Positions 45,359-53,371 of a stretch of DNA of 64,000 bases are shown piece after piece. Origin of the DNA: an uncultured Planctomycetaceae bacterium (lineage in GTDB: Bacteria; Planctomycetota; Planctomycetia; Pirellulales; Thermoguttaceae); contig CAMJTU010000009.1 of the NCBI GenBank assembly GCA_946408825.1, forward strand, positions 1-64,000. The letters are read 5' to 3'. The stretch's first letter is position 1, and every line of letters begins with the position of its first letter. Under the pieces are notes generated by a model, which made no database searches, was not told where the DNA came from, and saw nothing but the letters and a program-made list of their open reading frames with translations. A program made the position numbers and the translations under genes.

Positions 45359-46393
45359 ATGGCTCAGGATGCTAATAAAAATTTTGTCGGTATCGATTTA
45401 GGCGGCACGAATATTAAGATCGGCGTTCTGAACGACGCGGGCGAGACGCTTGCTTATCTTTCGACGCCGACTTACGTCGAGCGCGGTCCCGAGGACGCGA
45501 CGAAACGAATGGCGCAAGCTGTTCACGAGGCGATTGAAAAGGCGGGATTGAAGCCCGAGAATATCGCGCGCGTCGGGCTCGGTTCCCCGGGAACGATGGA
45601 TCTGCCCGCCGGGATGCTCGTTCGTCCGTCGAACCTTCCGGGATGGAATTTCTTCCCGATTCGGGACAAATTAGCGGAATACAGCGGTCTTCCCGTGACG
45701 TTCGCGCACGACGGACCCGCCGCCGGGTTTGCGGAATATTGGGTCGGAGCGGGCCAGGGCGAAGAAGGTCTCATCCTCCTGACGCTCGGCACGGGCGTCG
45801 GTTGCGGAATCGTGTTGAACGGTCACGTTTGGAACGGAACGCACAGCCACGGGGGCGAATCGGGTCACCTTCTGGTCGATATTTCGGAGAACGCGCGATG
45901 GTGCAAGTGCGGTCAGCGCGGGCACCTTGAAGCGTACGCGAGCGCGACGGGCGTGGCGAACCGCACGATCGAGTATGTCGAGGCGGAGTTCCAGACGAGC
46001 CTGAGAGAACGCGTAAAGGCGCGCAAACGCAACGACGAAGTCCCGAAGATGGTCTTCGAAGAGGCGGAGAACGGGGACGAAGTCGCGATTCGCATCGTCA
46101 AGGAGACGGCGCGTTATCTCGCGTACGGGATGGTCTCGCTGATCCACACGCTCGACCCGTCGTGCATTCTTATCGGCGGCGCGATGACCTTTGGCGGCAA
46201 GGAAACGAAGACGGGTAAACTCTTCCTCGAAGCGGTCGACGCCGAAACCCGAAGCCGCATCTTCCTGCACCTCGCCGAACGTCTCCGCATCGACTACGCG
46301 ACGCTCGGCAACGACGCCGGCTACATCGGCGCCGCGGGTCTCGCGCGTCAAGAATGGGAAGAGGAGCAGAATCCGCCCGAATCCCGCCCGTGA
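45359..46393 (+). CDS. ROK-family glucokinase
   Basis: Phosphorylates glucose, or a related hexose, with ATP in the cytoplasm. The 344-residue protein has the ATP-binding start GIDLGGTNIKIGVL (11-24), then FAHDGPAAGFAEYW, where Asp117 corresponds to the catalytic base of the usual N-D-A-N segment, TLGTGVGCGI (141-150), and GGESGHL, the sugar-binding Glu-His. The zinc motif reads CKCGQRGH (181-188), His replacing the last Cys of the common CxCGxxGC form. Second phosphate and adenosine motifs are present (ILIGGAMTFGG). It is a kinase rather than a ROK repressor because no helix-turn-helix precedes the domain. Sugar specificity is inferred. Confidence 0.88.
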   Translation: MAQDANKNFVGIDLGGTNIKIGVLNDAGETLAYLSTPTYVERGPEDATKRMAQAVHEAIEKAGLKPENIARVGLGSPGTMDLPAGMLVRPSNLPGWNFFPIRDKLAEYSGLPVTFAHDGPAAGFAEYWVGAGQGEEGLILLTLGTGVGCGIVLNGHVWNGTHSHGGESGHLLVDISENARWCKCGQRGHLEAYASATGVANRTIEYVEAEFQTSLRERVKARKRNDEVPKMVFEEAENGDEVAIRIVKETARYLAYGMVSLIHTLDPSCILIGGAMTFGGKETKTGKLFLEAVDAETRSRIFLHLAERLRIDYATLGNDAGYIGAAGLARQEWEEEQNPPESRP

Positions 46394-46446
46394 TTCTCTT
46401 TTGGCGCTTCTTTAGCGCCTTGCGTTAAACGCTAAACTTGCGTATC

Positions 46447-46491
46447 CGCCGACGCGGTCGGGATTACTCTCGCCGCGTCGGCGTTGTTTTT
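46447..46491 (+). terminator. Terminator of the glucokinase gene
   Basis: CGCCGACGCGG (46447-46457) pairs perfectly with CCGCGTCGGCG (46473-46483), followed by TTGTTTTT. Confidence 0.8.
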
Positions 46492-46566
46492 GGGGGTGAT
46501 TTGAGACGTTTTTTCTTTTAGCTTAGGCGGCGAGTTGTCTTGAATCGAAAAAATATCGCGAATGTG

Positions 46567-46595
46567 TTGCGTTTGCATATGAACTGCGATACAAT
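46567..46595 (+). promoter_or_regulatory. Promoter of the toxin-antitoxin operon
   Basis: TTGCGT (46567-46572) and TACAAT (46590-46595), spacer 17. The antitoxin start follows at 46629 behind GGGAG. TA operons of this class are autoregulated; an obvious operator palindrome was not found. Confidence 0.5.
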
Positions 46596-46628
46596 GAGCA
46601 AAACAGTCGCCAGAAGGGAGATTCTATT

Positions 46629-46928
46629 ATGACTAAAGATGAAACTATCCATGTTCGAGTAAACAGTATGGTGAAGGATAGCGCTGAAGCAACGCTTAGC
46701 ACGCTTGGTATCTCGGTGTCGGAAGCGATTAATATTTTTCTTTGTCAAGTCGATCTTGTCGGCGGTTTACCTTTCGAGGTCAAACTGCCAGCGCCAAGGC
46801 GCGTTATCGTGAAGAATGAGGATGAACTTATCGCAAAACTGGACGAAAGTCGTGAGGACATAGAGAAGGGAAGAACCTCTCCCGCAGATGAAGTTTATTC
46901 AAGAATGGACGCCAAATATGCCTTATAA
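46629..46928 (+). CDS. RelB/DinJ-family antitoxin
   Basis: A 99-residue antitoxin that should neutralise the product of the next gene and repress the operon. The N-terminus HVRVNSMVKDSAEATLSTLGISVSEAINIFL, quoted as HVRVNSMVKDSAEATL and LGISVSEAINIFL, is the ribbon-helix-helix domain of DinJ. The C-terminal part (ELIAKLDESREDIEKGRTSP) is the extended toxin-binding region. Its last codons overlap the toxin start by 11 bases, so the two are translationally coupled. Base composition is clearly lower in GC than the surroundings, which suggests recent horizontal arrival of the pair. Confidence 0.88.
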   Translation: MTKDETIHVRVNSMVKDSAEATLSTLGISVSEAINIFLCQVDLVGGLPFEVKLPAPRRVIVKNEDELIAKLDESREDIEKGRTSPADEVYSRMDAKYAL

Positions 46929-47232
46929 TCTTGAGTTTACAGAGACCTTTGAAAAGGATCTTGACAGCATTCTTGATTATATCGCAAACAAGCTGTTCAA
47001 TCCGACAGCCGCCGCAAAACTCTATAATAACGTTAAGAACGCGTTTGCAGAGGCGGTTGAGTTTCCCGAGATGTTTCCTTTACATCCGCTTAAGCGTTTG
47101 AACGATAAGGGGTATCGCTGTTGTCGAGTGGGGAATTATCTTATATTTTACACTATAGACCACGAACATAAGGTTATATATGCCAGAGCTATGGTCTATG
47201 GCGCGATGGACTTGACAAAAACGCCTGAGTAA
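46918..47232 (+). CDS. RelE/ParE-superfamily toxin (YafQ-like)
   Basis: A 104-residue toxin, probably a ribosome-dependent mRNA endonuclease of the RelE/YafQ kind. The start at 46918 (MPYNLEFTETFEKDL) overlaps the antitoxin stop; the frame is open ten codons further. The family pattern is visible: helix DLDSILDYIANKL, the strand RVGNYLIFYTIDHEHKVIYA and a final VYGAMDL. Substrate class (RelE-like cleavage or ParE-like gyrase inhibition) is uncertain; DinJ partners are usually YafQ-type. Composition is A+T-richer than that of neighbours. The 162-base gap after it has no terminator I can support. Confidence 0.85.
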   Translation: MPYNLEFTETFEKDLDSILDYIANKLFNPTAAAKLYNNVKNAFAEAVEFPEMFPLHPLKRLNDKGYRCCRVGNYLIFYTIDHEHKVIYARAMVYGAMDLTKTPE

Positions 47233-47394
47233 GATTCAAGTAATTAACGAACCGTCTCGACGTCATTTGCGCTTATGACGGGAGGGGCGACTAGTGGAGC
47301 GCGGGCAGTTTTAGGAACAACGCTTCACGTAGTCTTGGCGCTTTTTCAATTTTAAATTTTAACAAAAGACGACGTTCTTGTCGCTAGATTGTTT

Positions 47395-48720
47395 ATGAAC
47401 TCAAGATTCAACGACGAACCGATAGTTCTATCCCTCAGCGTTTTCGACTGGCGTACGATTTCAACGGCGTTATATCATTTCGCGTCGATTCCTTTTGCGG
47501 GGAAGCGGAAGTTGTTTTCTAAAGACGTTAACGAGGGGCTTTTTGACTTTGTGGACAAAATTGAAGGCATATGGTCGGAAGGCGTCAAGGAGTCGGGGTA
47601 TTCAGAAAGAGTTCCAGCGCGTAATTGCCCTTATTTTGAGAGTCGCGAGGTCAGGGAATTTGACAAGACGGTCATGCTGGAAGCGACGCTTACTCGAAAC
47701 GAGTTCGATATTCTTTTCGTCGCGGTCGAGACGGTCATGAAAAATGAGGAAAATATTAGCGGACTCTATGATTTTAAAGTCATTTACTGCTGGGAGAGCG
47801 CGCTCGACGATCTGAACGAGACTTACAACCGCCTCAAGCGCGTCGCTAAGGAAACCTTGCGCTTTCCAGAAATCGAAGTGAAACAGCCCGAGAATAACGC
47901 CCGCGTCTTCCCGAACGCGGCGGCGTCTCCGTCGACGCGAACCAGAACGATTAAACTCGGCGATTCCGATCTGGTTTTTCGCTGGATTCCGCTCGGAACT
48001 TGCCGGGCAGGCGCCGATTTTCTGGCGCCCGAATCTTTTTCCGACGAAATCGAACGAACGATAACCTTTGATTCCGGCTTCTGGATGATGGATTCGCTGG
48101 TTACGACAAGGATGCTTTGCGTTTTCGCACAGCATTTTAAGCATCTTAAGAGACAGCTCGAAATAGACTTTAGCTGGCTTCGCGACGAAGAAAAGCAGAT
48201 CGATCCGGACGAGCGTTTGAATTATCCCGCAGAATTGACTTGGCGAGACGCGACGAAGTTTTGTCGACTTTTAAGTCTTCAGTTTGCGGACAAGGACGAA
48301 AGCGTTTTGCTCCCGACTGAGGATCAATGGGAATACGCGGCGCTAGCGGGAAGAGATTATTCCGACGTGAATTCGCGAGACGATATCCTCAAAAACGGTT
48401 GGGTTTGGGAAAATTTAGAAGAACAAGAGAAATACCCGTTCATCAGACGTCTGCCGCATAAGAGCGATGAAAAAGCGCCAAATCCATGGGGTTTATACGG
48501 GATGCAAGGAAATCTTTGTGAATGGACTTCGACGCGATATCGTCATCCGCTTGTGAATGATAACGACTCGATTCTATTCAAAGATATGTATGTCCTTCGC
48601 GGTTGTTCCGATAGTGAACTTTGGAGTCATGGGAGGACTTCTTTCAGAAGAGCGCGCGTCGCCGATCCGTGGGTAAGAGCCGGCGGGTTGCGACCTGTAA
48701 TCGTTTCGAAAGCCCGCTAA
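47395..48720 (+). CDS. SUMF1/formylglycine-generating-like domain protein
   Basis: A 441-residue protein whose second half (about 190-438) is a FGE-sulfatase domain: FRWIPLGTCRAG, then GFWMMDSLVTTRMLC, LTWRDATKFCRLLS, LPTEDQWEYAALAG, NPWGLYGMQGNLCEWT, VLRGCSDSE and FRRAR. Several members activate sulfatases by making formylglycine; many bacterial ones do not and act as binding modules. The paired cysteines of true FGE were not identified, so a catalytic role is doubtful. The first 170 residues are unrecognised and helical. There is no signal peptide. The ATG at 47395 lacks a good ribosome binding site, and an upstream TTG (47389) is possible. It follows the toxin gene on the same strand. Confidence 0.75.
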   Translation: MNSRFNDEPIVLSLSVFDWRTISTALYHFASIPFAGKRKLFSKDVNEGLFDFVDKIEGIWSEGVKESGYSERVPARNCPYFESREVREFDKTVMLEATLTRNEFDILFVAVETVMKNEENISGLYDFKVIYCWESALDDLNETYNRLKRVAKETLRFPEIEVKQPENNARVFPNAAASPSTRTRTIKLGDSDLVFRWIPLGTCRAGADFLAPESFSDEIERTITFDSGFWMMDSLVTTRMLCVFAQHFKHLKRQLEIDFSWLRDEEKQIDPDERLNYPAELTWRDATKFCRLLSLQFADKDESVLLPTEDQWEYAALAGRDYSDVNSRDDILKNGWVWENLEEQEKYPFIRRLPHKSDEKAPNPWGLYGMQGNLCEWTSTRYRHPLVNDNDSILFKDMYVLRGCSDSELWSHGRTSFRRARVADPWVRAGGLRPVIVSKAR

Positions 48721-48894
48721 ACTCGACGAAAATCCGGAATCTCCTGCGAAGCGCGCTCACCGACAGAATCGACGACCGCGAAATCTTTATGAAGGGGATC
48801 GACTACTCTTACTACTACGAAAGCGACGATCCTGCGCTTGAACCGAAAGAGCGCCGCGAGACGTAACCGAGTTTTGACCCCCGTTTTTCCGAGA

Positions 48895-50874
48895 CTAGAG
48901 GAACATCGTCAGGAGAAAGAGCGCGATAACGACCGGGAAAAGGAGATTGAGGGGCAGAATCGGGCGTTTGACGGGCGTCGTTTCGTCGGGGAGGGACGAA
49001 TCGAGGTCGTCGAGGAACGCGTCAAAGCGTTTTAAAGATTCTTCTTGCGAGAGGTTGCGCAGATCGAGCGCGGCGTCGGTCGCGTCGGCGGCAACGTTTT
49101 CCAGTTCGCGGAGCGTCGCGAGACGCCGCGCGTTTTCCGGCGCGAAGTAATCGAAGACGTCTTCCGTTTTTAGAGTTTCTAGGGGGACGTCCGCGTCGCC
49201 GTCGAGGTTGAGACGGTCGGGCGAGGTCAGATAATCGAGCGTTTGGAGGACGAAGGAGCGGTAGACGGTTTTGTCGTCGAGGGTTTGGAGCCGCCACATT
49301 TCGTCGGTCGCCTGCCAGAGAACCGCGTTTTTCCCGAGGGATCGCGCGAGAACGAGCGGTTCGTCTTTATCGCCGTCCGACCGTCGCGCGACGAGGAGCG
49401 TCGCGGTTCCCGCGCTCGGGACGACGGCGGAGAACGCGCGCGTAAGTTCCGGAAGGTTTTCCGCTTCGAGTCTCGTCCAAATTTGACGCCCCAGCGCGGT
49501 CGGCGCGACGCGCCAGACGACGTTCAGGTCGGCGTCTTCCTCGACCGGCGCGGGATCGACGGGCGTTCCGGGCGCGAGTCGCGCTTCGGGGAGCTTGCGC
49601 CAATCGGGGTCGCGCGCGAGTCGTTCCGCGCCGGTCAGCCAGAGCGAAGTCGTCGAACCTTCGCGCGTTACGACGTCGGGGAGCGCGGGGATCGCGTCTT
49701 GCCACTGCTTGCGCGTCAGGTCGCCGACGATCGCGACGTCGAACCGCGCCAGCGTCGCGCGGTCGAGCGCGTCGGGCGCGACGGCGATCGGGTCGTCCCG
49801 AACGACTTCGGGATCCGCCGCGAGGAGGAGCGTTTGGAGTTCGACCGTCGGCTCGCGGCGCAGCGTCTCGCGGAGATACCGATATTCCCAGCGCGGGAGG
49901 TCGTCGATCAGCAGGACGCGCGTTATCTTGCCCGATTGGTCGAGGGAGAAGGTTTGCGCGTTGTCGGCGAGTTGCGTTTCTTTCGGGCGAATCGAGTCCG
50001 GCGCGTCGGGGCGAAGCGCTTCCGGCGAAAACGTCGCCGCGTCCGCCTCGTCGACAACCGCGAGGAGCCAACCCCCCGTAGTCTCGTCGACGCGCCAAGT
50101 TCGACGGAACTCCGTTTTGCCCGAACCTTCGGCGCCAATCGCGTCGACGGCGATTTTTTCCGACCAAACGCGTTCTGGAGGCGCGGCGTCGCGTTTGCGC
50201 CACAGTTCGACGACGGCGGAACGCGGGGCGTCGGCGCCGTCGAGTTCGATCGACGCCTCGACGGTCGCGTCGTCGCTCGAGACGTCCGGCGGCGTCGCCG
50301 CGAGATCCGCGAGCCGCCAGTTCAGCGCGGGACGCGACGCGCCGAGGACGACGCGACGGACGTCGGAGCGCGTCTCGGCGCTCGGCGGGTTGGCGATTCC
50401 GTCGGTCAGAAGGAGCAGGGCGCCGGGACGGGGCGACTCGCGCCCTTCTTCGAGGTCGTCGAGGGGCGACGCGAGCGCGCCGGAAAAGGACGACGCGCCC
50501 GAGAGAAACCGCGTCTCGACGGGGCGCCCCCGACGTTCGCAGCGCGTTTTGAGCGCGGCGACGAGCGCGTCGGTATGGTCGCGAACTTCGGCGCCGTCCT
50601 TCAGTTTGCGCGTCATGCTCAAAGAATCGTCGACGATTACTTTGACGCGCGCGGGACGCCTTTCGAGGCGAGTCGTCGGGAAGGCGACCGTGAGACAGAG
50701 GAGCGTCAGCGCGGTGGCGAAAAGCGATTGAACGACGAGTTTCCGCGCGCGACCGGGCGTTCCCCTTGGCGTCGCGCGGACGGTGCGAACGACGAGGAAA
50801 AACGCCAAGCCCTCAAACGCCAGCGCCGCGACGAGAATCGCCGCCGCGCGCATTGTCTCGGAATCTGGGAACAT
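48895..50874 (-). CDS. BatA-like VWA-domain membrane protein
   Basis: A 659-residue inner-membrane protein with two N-terminal helices (AAILVAALAFEGLAFFLVV and VQSLFATALTLLCLTVAF) and one at the C-terminus (LLFPVVIALFLLTMFL). The von Willebrand A-like region has a DxSxS metal site in VKVIVDDSLSM (Asp82, Ser84, Ser86), followed by GALLLLTDGIANPP. A class I glutamine-amidotransferase-like region follows (RVLLIDDLPRWEYRYLRETL), as in planctomycete BatA/aerotolerance-type proteins that sit next to MoxR clusters. No MoxR or DUF58 gene is in this window. The ATG at 50874 has GAGG upstream; the frame is open 55 codons further. The gene diverges from the one at 51073. Confidence 0.78.
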   Translation of the reverse strand: MFPDSETMRAAAILVAALAFEGLAFFLVVRTVRATPRGTPGRARKLVVQSLFATALTLLCLTVAFPTTRLERRPARVKVIVDDSLSMTRKLKDGAEVRDHTDALVAALKTRCERRGRPVETRFLSGASSFSGALASPLDDLEEGRESPRPGALLLLTDGIANPPSAETRSDVRRVVLGASRPALNWRLADLAATPPDVSSDDATVEASIELDGADAPRSAVVELWRKRDAAPPERVWSEKIAVDAIGAEGSGKTEFRRTWRVDETTGGWLLAVVDEADAATFSPEALRPDAPDSIRPKETQLADNAQTFSLDQSGKITRVLLIDDLPRWEYRYLRETLRREPTVELQTLLLAADPEVVRDDPIAVAPDALDRATLARFDVAIVGDLTRKQWQDAIPALPDVVTREGSTTSLWLTGAERLARDPDWRKLPEARLAPGTPVDPAPVEEDADLNVVWRVAPTALGRQIWTRLEAENLPELTRAFSAVVPSAGTATLLVARRSDGDKDEPLVLARSLGKNAVLWQATDEMWRLQTLDDKTVYRSFVLQTLDYLTSPDRLNLDGDADVPLETLKTEDVFDYFAPENARRLATLRELENVAADATDAALDLRNLSQEESLKRFDAFLDDLDSSLPDETTPVKRPILPLNLLFPVVIALFLLTMFL

Positions 50875-50971
50875 GACGAAACCTCGCGGGATGGGGACGC
50901 GCCGTCTGTTTTTGACGCTATTTCTTAAAATCGCGCGGCAAACCTTTGAAGCCGCGCGCCCATTTTTGTAG

Positions 50972-51011
50972 AATATGACGTAGTTCGACGCGCGTCGAAC
51001 TACGTCATATT
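50972..51011. repeat. Perfect 40-bp palindrome in a divergent promoter region
   Basis: The 20 bases AATATGACGTAGTTCGACGC at 50972-50991 are followed directly by their exact reverse complement to 51011, with no loop. It lies between the divergent VWA gene (start 50874) and the secreted-protein gene (start 51073), about 100 and 60 bases from the two starts. It could be a dimeric operator, a cruciform, or a transcribed hairpin followed by TTTT on the plus strand. Confidence 0.9.
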
Positions 51012-51072
51012 TTTCACGGTCTCGAAGGAACGTCAACACGTCCGAAAGGACGGAATCAGAAAGAGGGAAGAA

Positions 51073-53067
51073 ATGAGAAACGTTTTTTTATCGGCGATCG
51101 CGGTTCTTTTACTTGCGACCGTCTGCCGCGCCGCCGACGTCGAGCAGACGATTCCCGCGAAGGACGTCGCGCCGGGCGCGACCGTTCTCGAATGGACGGC
51201 GGACGCCGACGCGACGCTCAGCGGCTTCTATCTCCGGCTTGCGAACTGCGTCCCGCCGATGGACGAGCCGATCGTCGCGGCGCTCTTTATTCGCGGCGAA
51301 CGGCTCGGCAGGACGGTCGTGATTCCCGCGTTTAAACGCCCGCTCCTGTACCATACGCGCCCCGCGTGGTCCAATCCTCAGACGTTCCCGCCCCTCGACG
51401 TCGGGCGCGAATTTCGCCGTTCCGTCGCGCCGATCGCGCTGAAAAAGGGCGACTCCGTCTCGATCGTCGTCGAATCCTGCGAGCCGAACCTCGCGAGCGG
51501 GCTCGTCGCCGGGCTGCAATTCCAAGGAAAACATAACCTTGCGGACGACCGCGCGCCCTTCCGCGAAGCGCGGACGAACGGGCCCGTCTGTTCGATTCAG
51601 TGGTCCGAGCCGGAAGTCGTGACGATCGGGTCGGGCGAGAAATTCGATCCTCTTTGCGCGCCGCAGAACAACTCGTCCGTGATTGCGGACGCGGACGGAA
51701 CGCTTTATATTTTCAGCGCGTTCTATTCGGTCGACGAGCAGTACGGAGGCGGGCGCGGCGGCTCGTATTCGCGTATTTACGGCTATAAGAAAGCGCCGGG
51801 CGCCGACGCGTGGGAGCCGATCGGACTCGTCGTCGACGTGCTGGAAGGCCAGACGTATTCCGGGGACCCCTTCGTGTTCCGCGATCTCGACGGAACGCCG
51901 TGCATCTTGTTCTCCTCGGTCGACGGAACGAACGGTTTCGCCGACTGGCGCGTGGGCGCGACCTATATTCAACGTTCGACGACCGACAGTTTCGCCGGAC
52001 CTTGGGCCAAACCGTTCGCGCTATGGCGGGATTATCCCCAATATCCGGACGACAAGGTTACGGGAGGTCGCGCGAACTGCGTTCGAATCTATCCTCGAGC
52101 GAAGACGCAAGATTATCTCGTCGTCTGGAACCACGGGTCGATCGACATGGACGTTCGCGGGCTGATCGTCAAAGATTTGACGACCGAAATTTCTTACGAC
52201 ACGATCTGCCACGCGCCGATGTTCGTGAGAAACCAAGAAGAGGGAGGCGGCGGGTTTACGCTCGGCGACAAGGGGTATTATTCGACGTGGCAGATTCCGT
52301 GGCTCAACGACCCGAACGGACTCCAGCGCGTTTACGAGATCGATCTGAACGACGGCGCGAACCCGGAAGCGTGGCGCGTCGTGCCCGGGTCGCTGGGCTG
52401 CAACGACGGCGCGAATCCGAAGCGCGACGGGGGAACGACCGCCGACGCGTGGGCGATTTCCGTCGCGGGCGGGCGTCTGTGGGCGACCTCGTGCGAGTAT
52501 TCCGCGACCGAGAATAAGAATTACCTCTACGCGCGAAGCGCGCCGATCGAGGAGTTTGAGAAGTTTATCTCGAGCAAACGCTCTTCCGACGTCGTCTTCC
52601 GCTACGGCGCGGTTCGCCCTCAGCTTTATCATGAAACGTTCCCGACGATTGAGCGCGCGGTTGGCGAAAACTGCTCGCTTGAGCTAGATTTCCGAAGCTT
52701 CGGCGAACTTGCCTACGCGTTTATCTTCTTAGGCGCGTCGGACGCGCCGGAGTCGCTGCGTTCCGTTCAGTTCGAGTTCAACAAGGACGGCGCGCGTTTC
52801 GTCGCCTACGAGAACAACGGTTTTCGCATCATTCTCGCCGAGTCGCCGACCCCGAAGTGGGAGCCCGGTAAAAAATACCGTCTCAAGCTCGTCCGCGAAG
52901 GCGCGAAGTTAACCGGCTACGTCGACGGCGTAGAAGCGGTCTCGACGACGGTTACGAACGATCAAATCCTCGCCAGCCTCAACGACGAGCCGCGTTTCCG
53001 CCTCTACGGCTGGGAAGGCGGCAGCTACGAAATTTCCAACGCCGTTCTGACCGACGGGAAAGAGTAA
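51073..53067 (+). CDS. Secreted beta-propeller protein, probable carbohydrate-active
   Basis: A 664-residue exported protein; signal peptide FLSAIAVLLLATVCRA. Residues about 20-165 form a beta-sandwich. A five-blade propeller region follows with repeated short strands (ADADGTLYIFSAFYSVDEQY, GDPFVFRDLDGTPCILFSS, TYIQRSTTDSFAGPWAKPF, GYYSTWQIPWLNDPNGLQ), reminiscent of GH43/GH32-type glycosidases. Their Asp/Asp/Glu catalytic residues could not be assigned with confidence. The C-terminal 160 residues look like a laminin-G/concanavalin-like sugar-binding domain (DFRSFGELAYAFIFLG, FEFNKDGARFVAYENNGFRI). AGAGGGAAGAA precedes the ATG. A fragment of this gene is repeated at 62457-62535. Confidence 0.65.
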   Translation: MRNVFLSAIAVLLLATVCRAADVEQTIPAKDVAPGATVLEWTADADATLSGFYLRLANCVPPMDEPIVAALFIRGERLGRTVVIPAFKRPLLYHTRPAWSNPQTFPPLDVGREFRRSVAPIALKKGDSVSIVVESCEPNLASGLVAGLQFQGKHNLADDRAPFREARTNGPVCSIQWSEPEVVTIGSGEKFDPLCAPQNNSSVIADADGTLYIFSAFYSVDEQYGGGRGGSYSRIYGYKKAPGADAWEPIGLVVDVLEGQTYSGDPFVFRDLDGTPCILFSSVDGTNGFADWRVGATYIQRSTTDSFAGPWAKPFALWRDYPQYPDDKVTGGRANCVRIYPRAKTQDYLVVWNHGSIDMDVRGLIVKDLTTEISYDTICHAPMFVRNQEEGGGGFTLGDKGYYSTWQIPWLNDPNGLQRVYEIDLNDGANPEAWRVVPGSLGCNDGANPKRDGGTTADAWAISVAGGRLWATSCEYSATENKNYLYARSAPIEEFEKFISSKRSSDVVFRYGAVRPQLYHETFPTIERAVGENCSLELDFRSFGELAYAFIFLGASDAPESLRSVQFEFNKDGARFVAYENNGFRIILAESPTPKWEPGKKYRLKLVREGAKLTGYVDGVEAVSTTVTNDQILASLNDEPRFRLYGWEGGSYEISNAVLTDGKE

Positions 53068-53095
53068 GGGCGATTACGCGGCTTGACTATGAAAC

Positions 53096-53138
53096 GCGCC
53101 CGGCGTCGAACAACTGACGGCGCCGGGCGCTCCCTTTT
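53096..53138 (+). terminator. Terminator of the propeller gene
   Basis: GCGCCCGGCG (53096-53105) pairs perfectly with CGCCGGGCGC (53121-53130), followed by TCCCTTTTCT. Confidence 0.7.
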
Positions 53139-53140
53139 CT

Positions 53141-53310
53141 AGGGTGTGTTGACGTTACAAACGAGCGTAATCATAAATGAGCGCGAGATTGATAAATCCG
53201 ATAAAGCATTTATCGAGCTTATCATATCTCGCGCTAATACGTCTGAACCTTTTGATTCGAGCGAAAAAACATTCAACGCCGCTGCGACGTCGATATGCGA
53301 CTCTTTTGGT
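53141..53310 (-). pseudogene. IS5-type transposase C-terminal remnant
   Basis: Read on the minus strand, 53155-53310 encodes RVAYRRRSGVECFFARIKRF and then RRISARYDKLDKCFIGFINL, closing with ALIYDYARL and a TAA. This is the C-terminal signature of IS5-family (IS427-like) DDE transposases; the Glu of VECFFARIKRFR is the DDE glutamate. Further upstream the frame is broken by stops. The outer edge AGGGTGTGTTGACGTTAC at 53141 resembles the terminal inverted repeat of that group. The other end and most of the gene are gone, so it cannot move itself. The bases from 53310 to 53371 show nothing definite. Confidence 0.75.
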
Positions 53311-53371
53311 TTATCGCGTCGACGCGCCCTAACGAAAACGGTTGCGATAAGCCGGGTTAGCTCAATGGCTT

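Noticed and set aside
48790..48866. 25-codon frame MKGIDYSYYYESDDP... after the SUMF1 gene
   Set aside because: No ribosome binding site and no recognisable product; a longer frame over it mostly overlaps the SUMF1 gene.
49243..50928. A 561-codon plus-strand open frame opposite the VWA gene
   Set aside because: Arg-rich shadow with no motif; the minus-strand protein has membrane helices and a metal-binding site.
53340..53371. tRNA 5-prime half (GCCGGGTTAGCTCAATGG)
   Set aside because: Resembles a tRNA acceptor and D-arm start, but no anticodon or T-arm follows and the sequence runs into the Gfo/Idh gene; at most a tRNA scrap.
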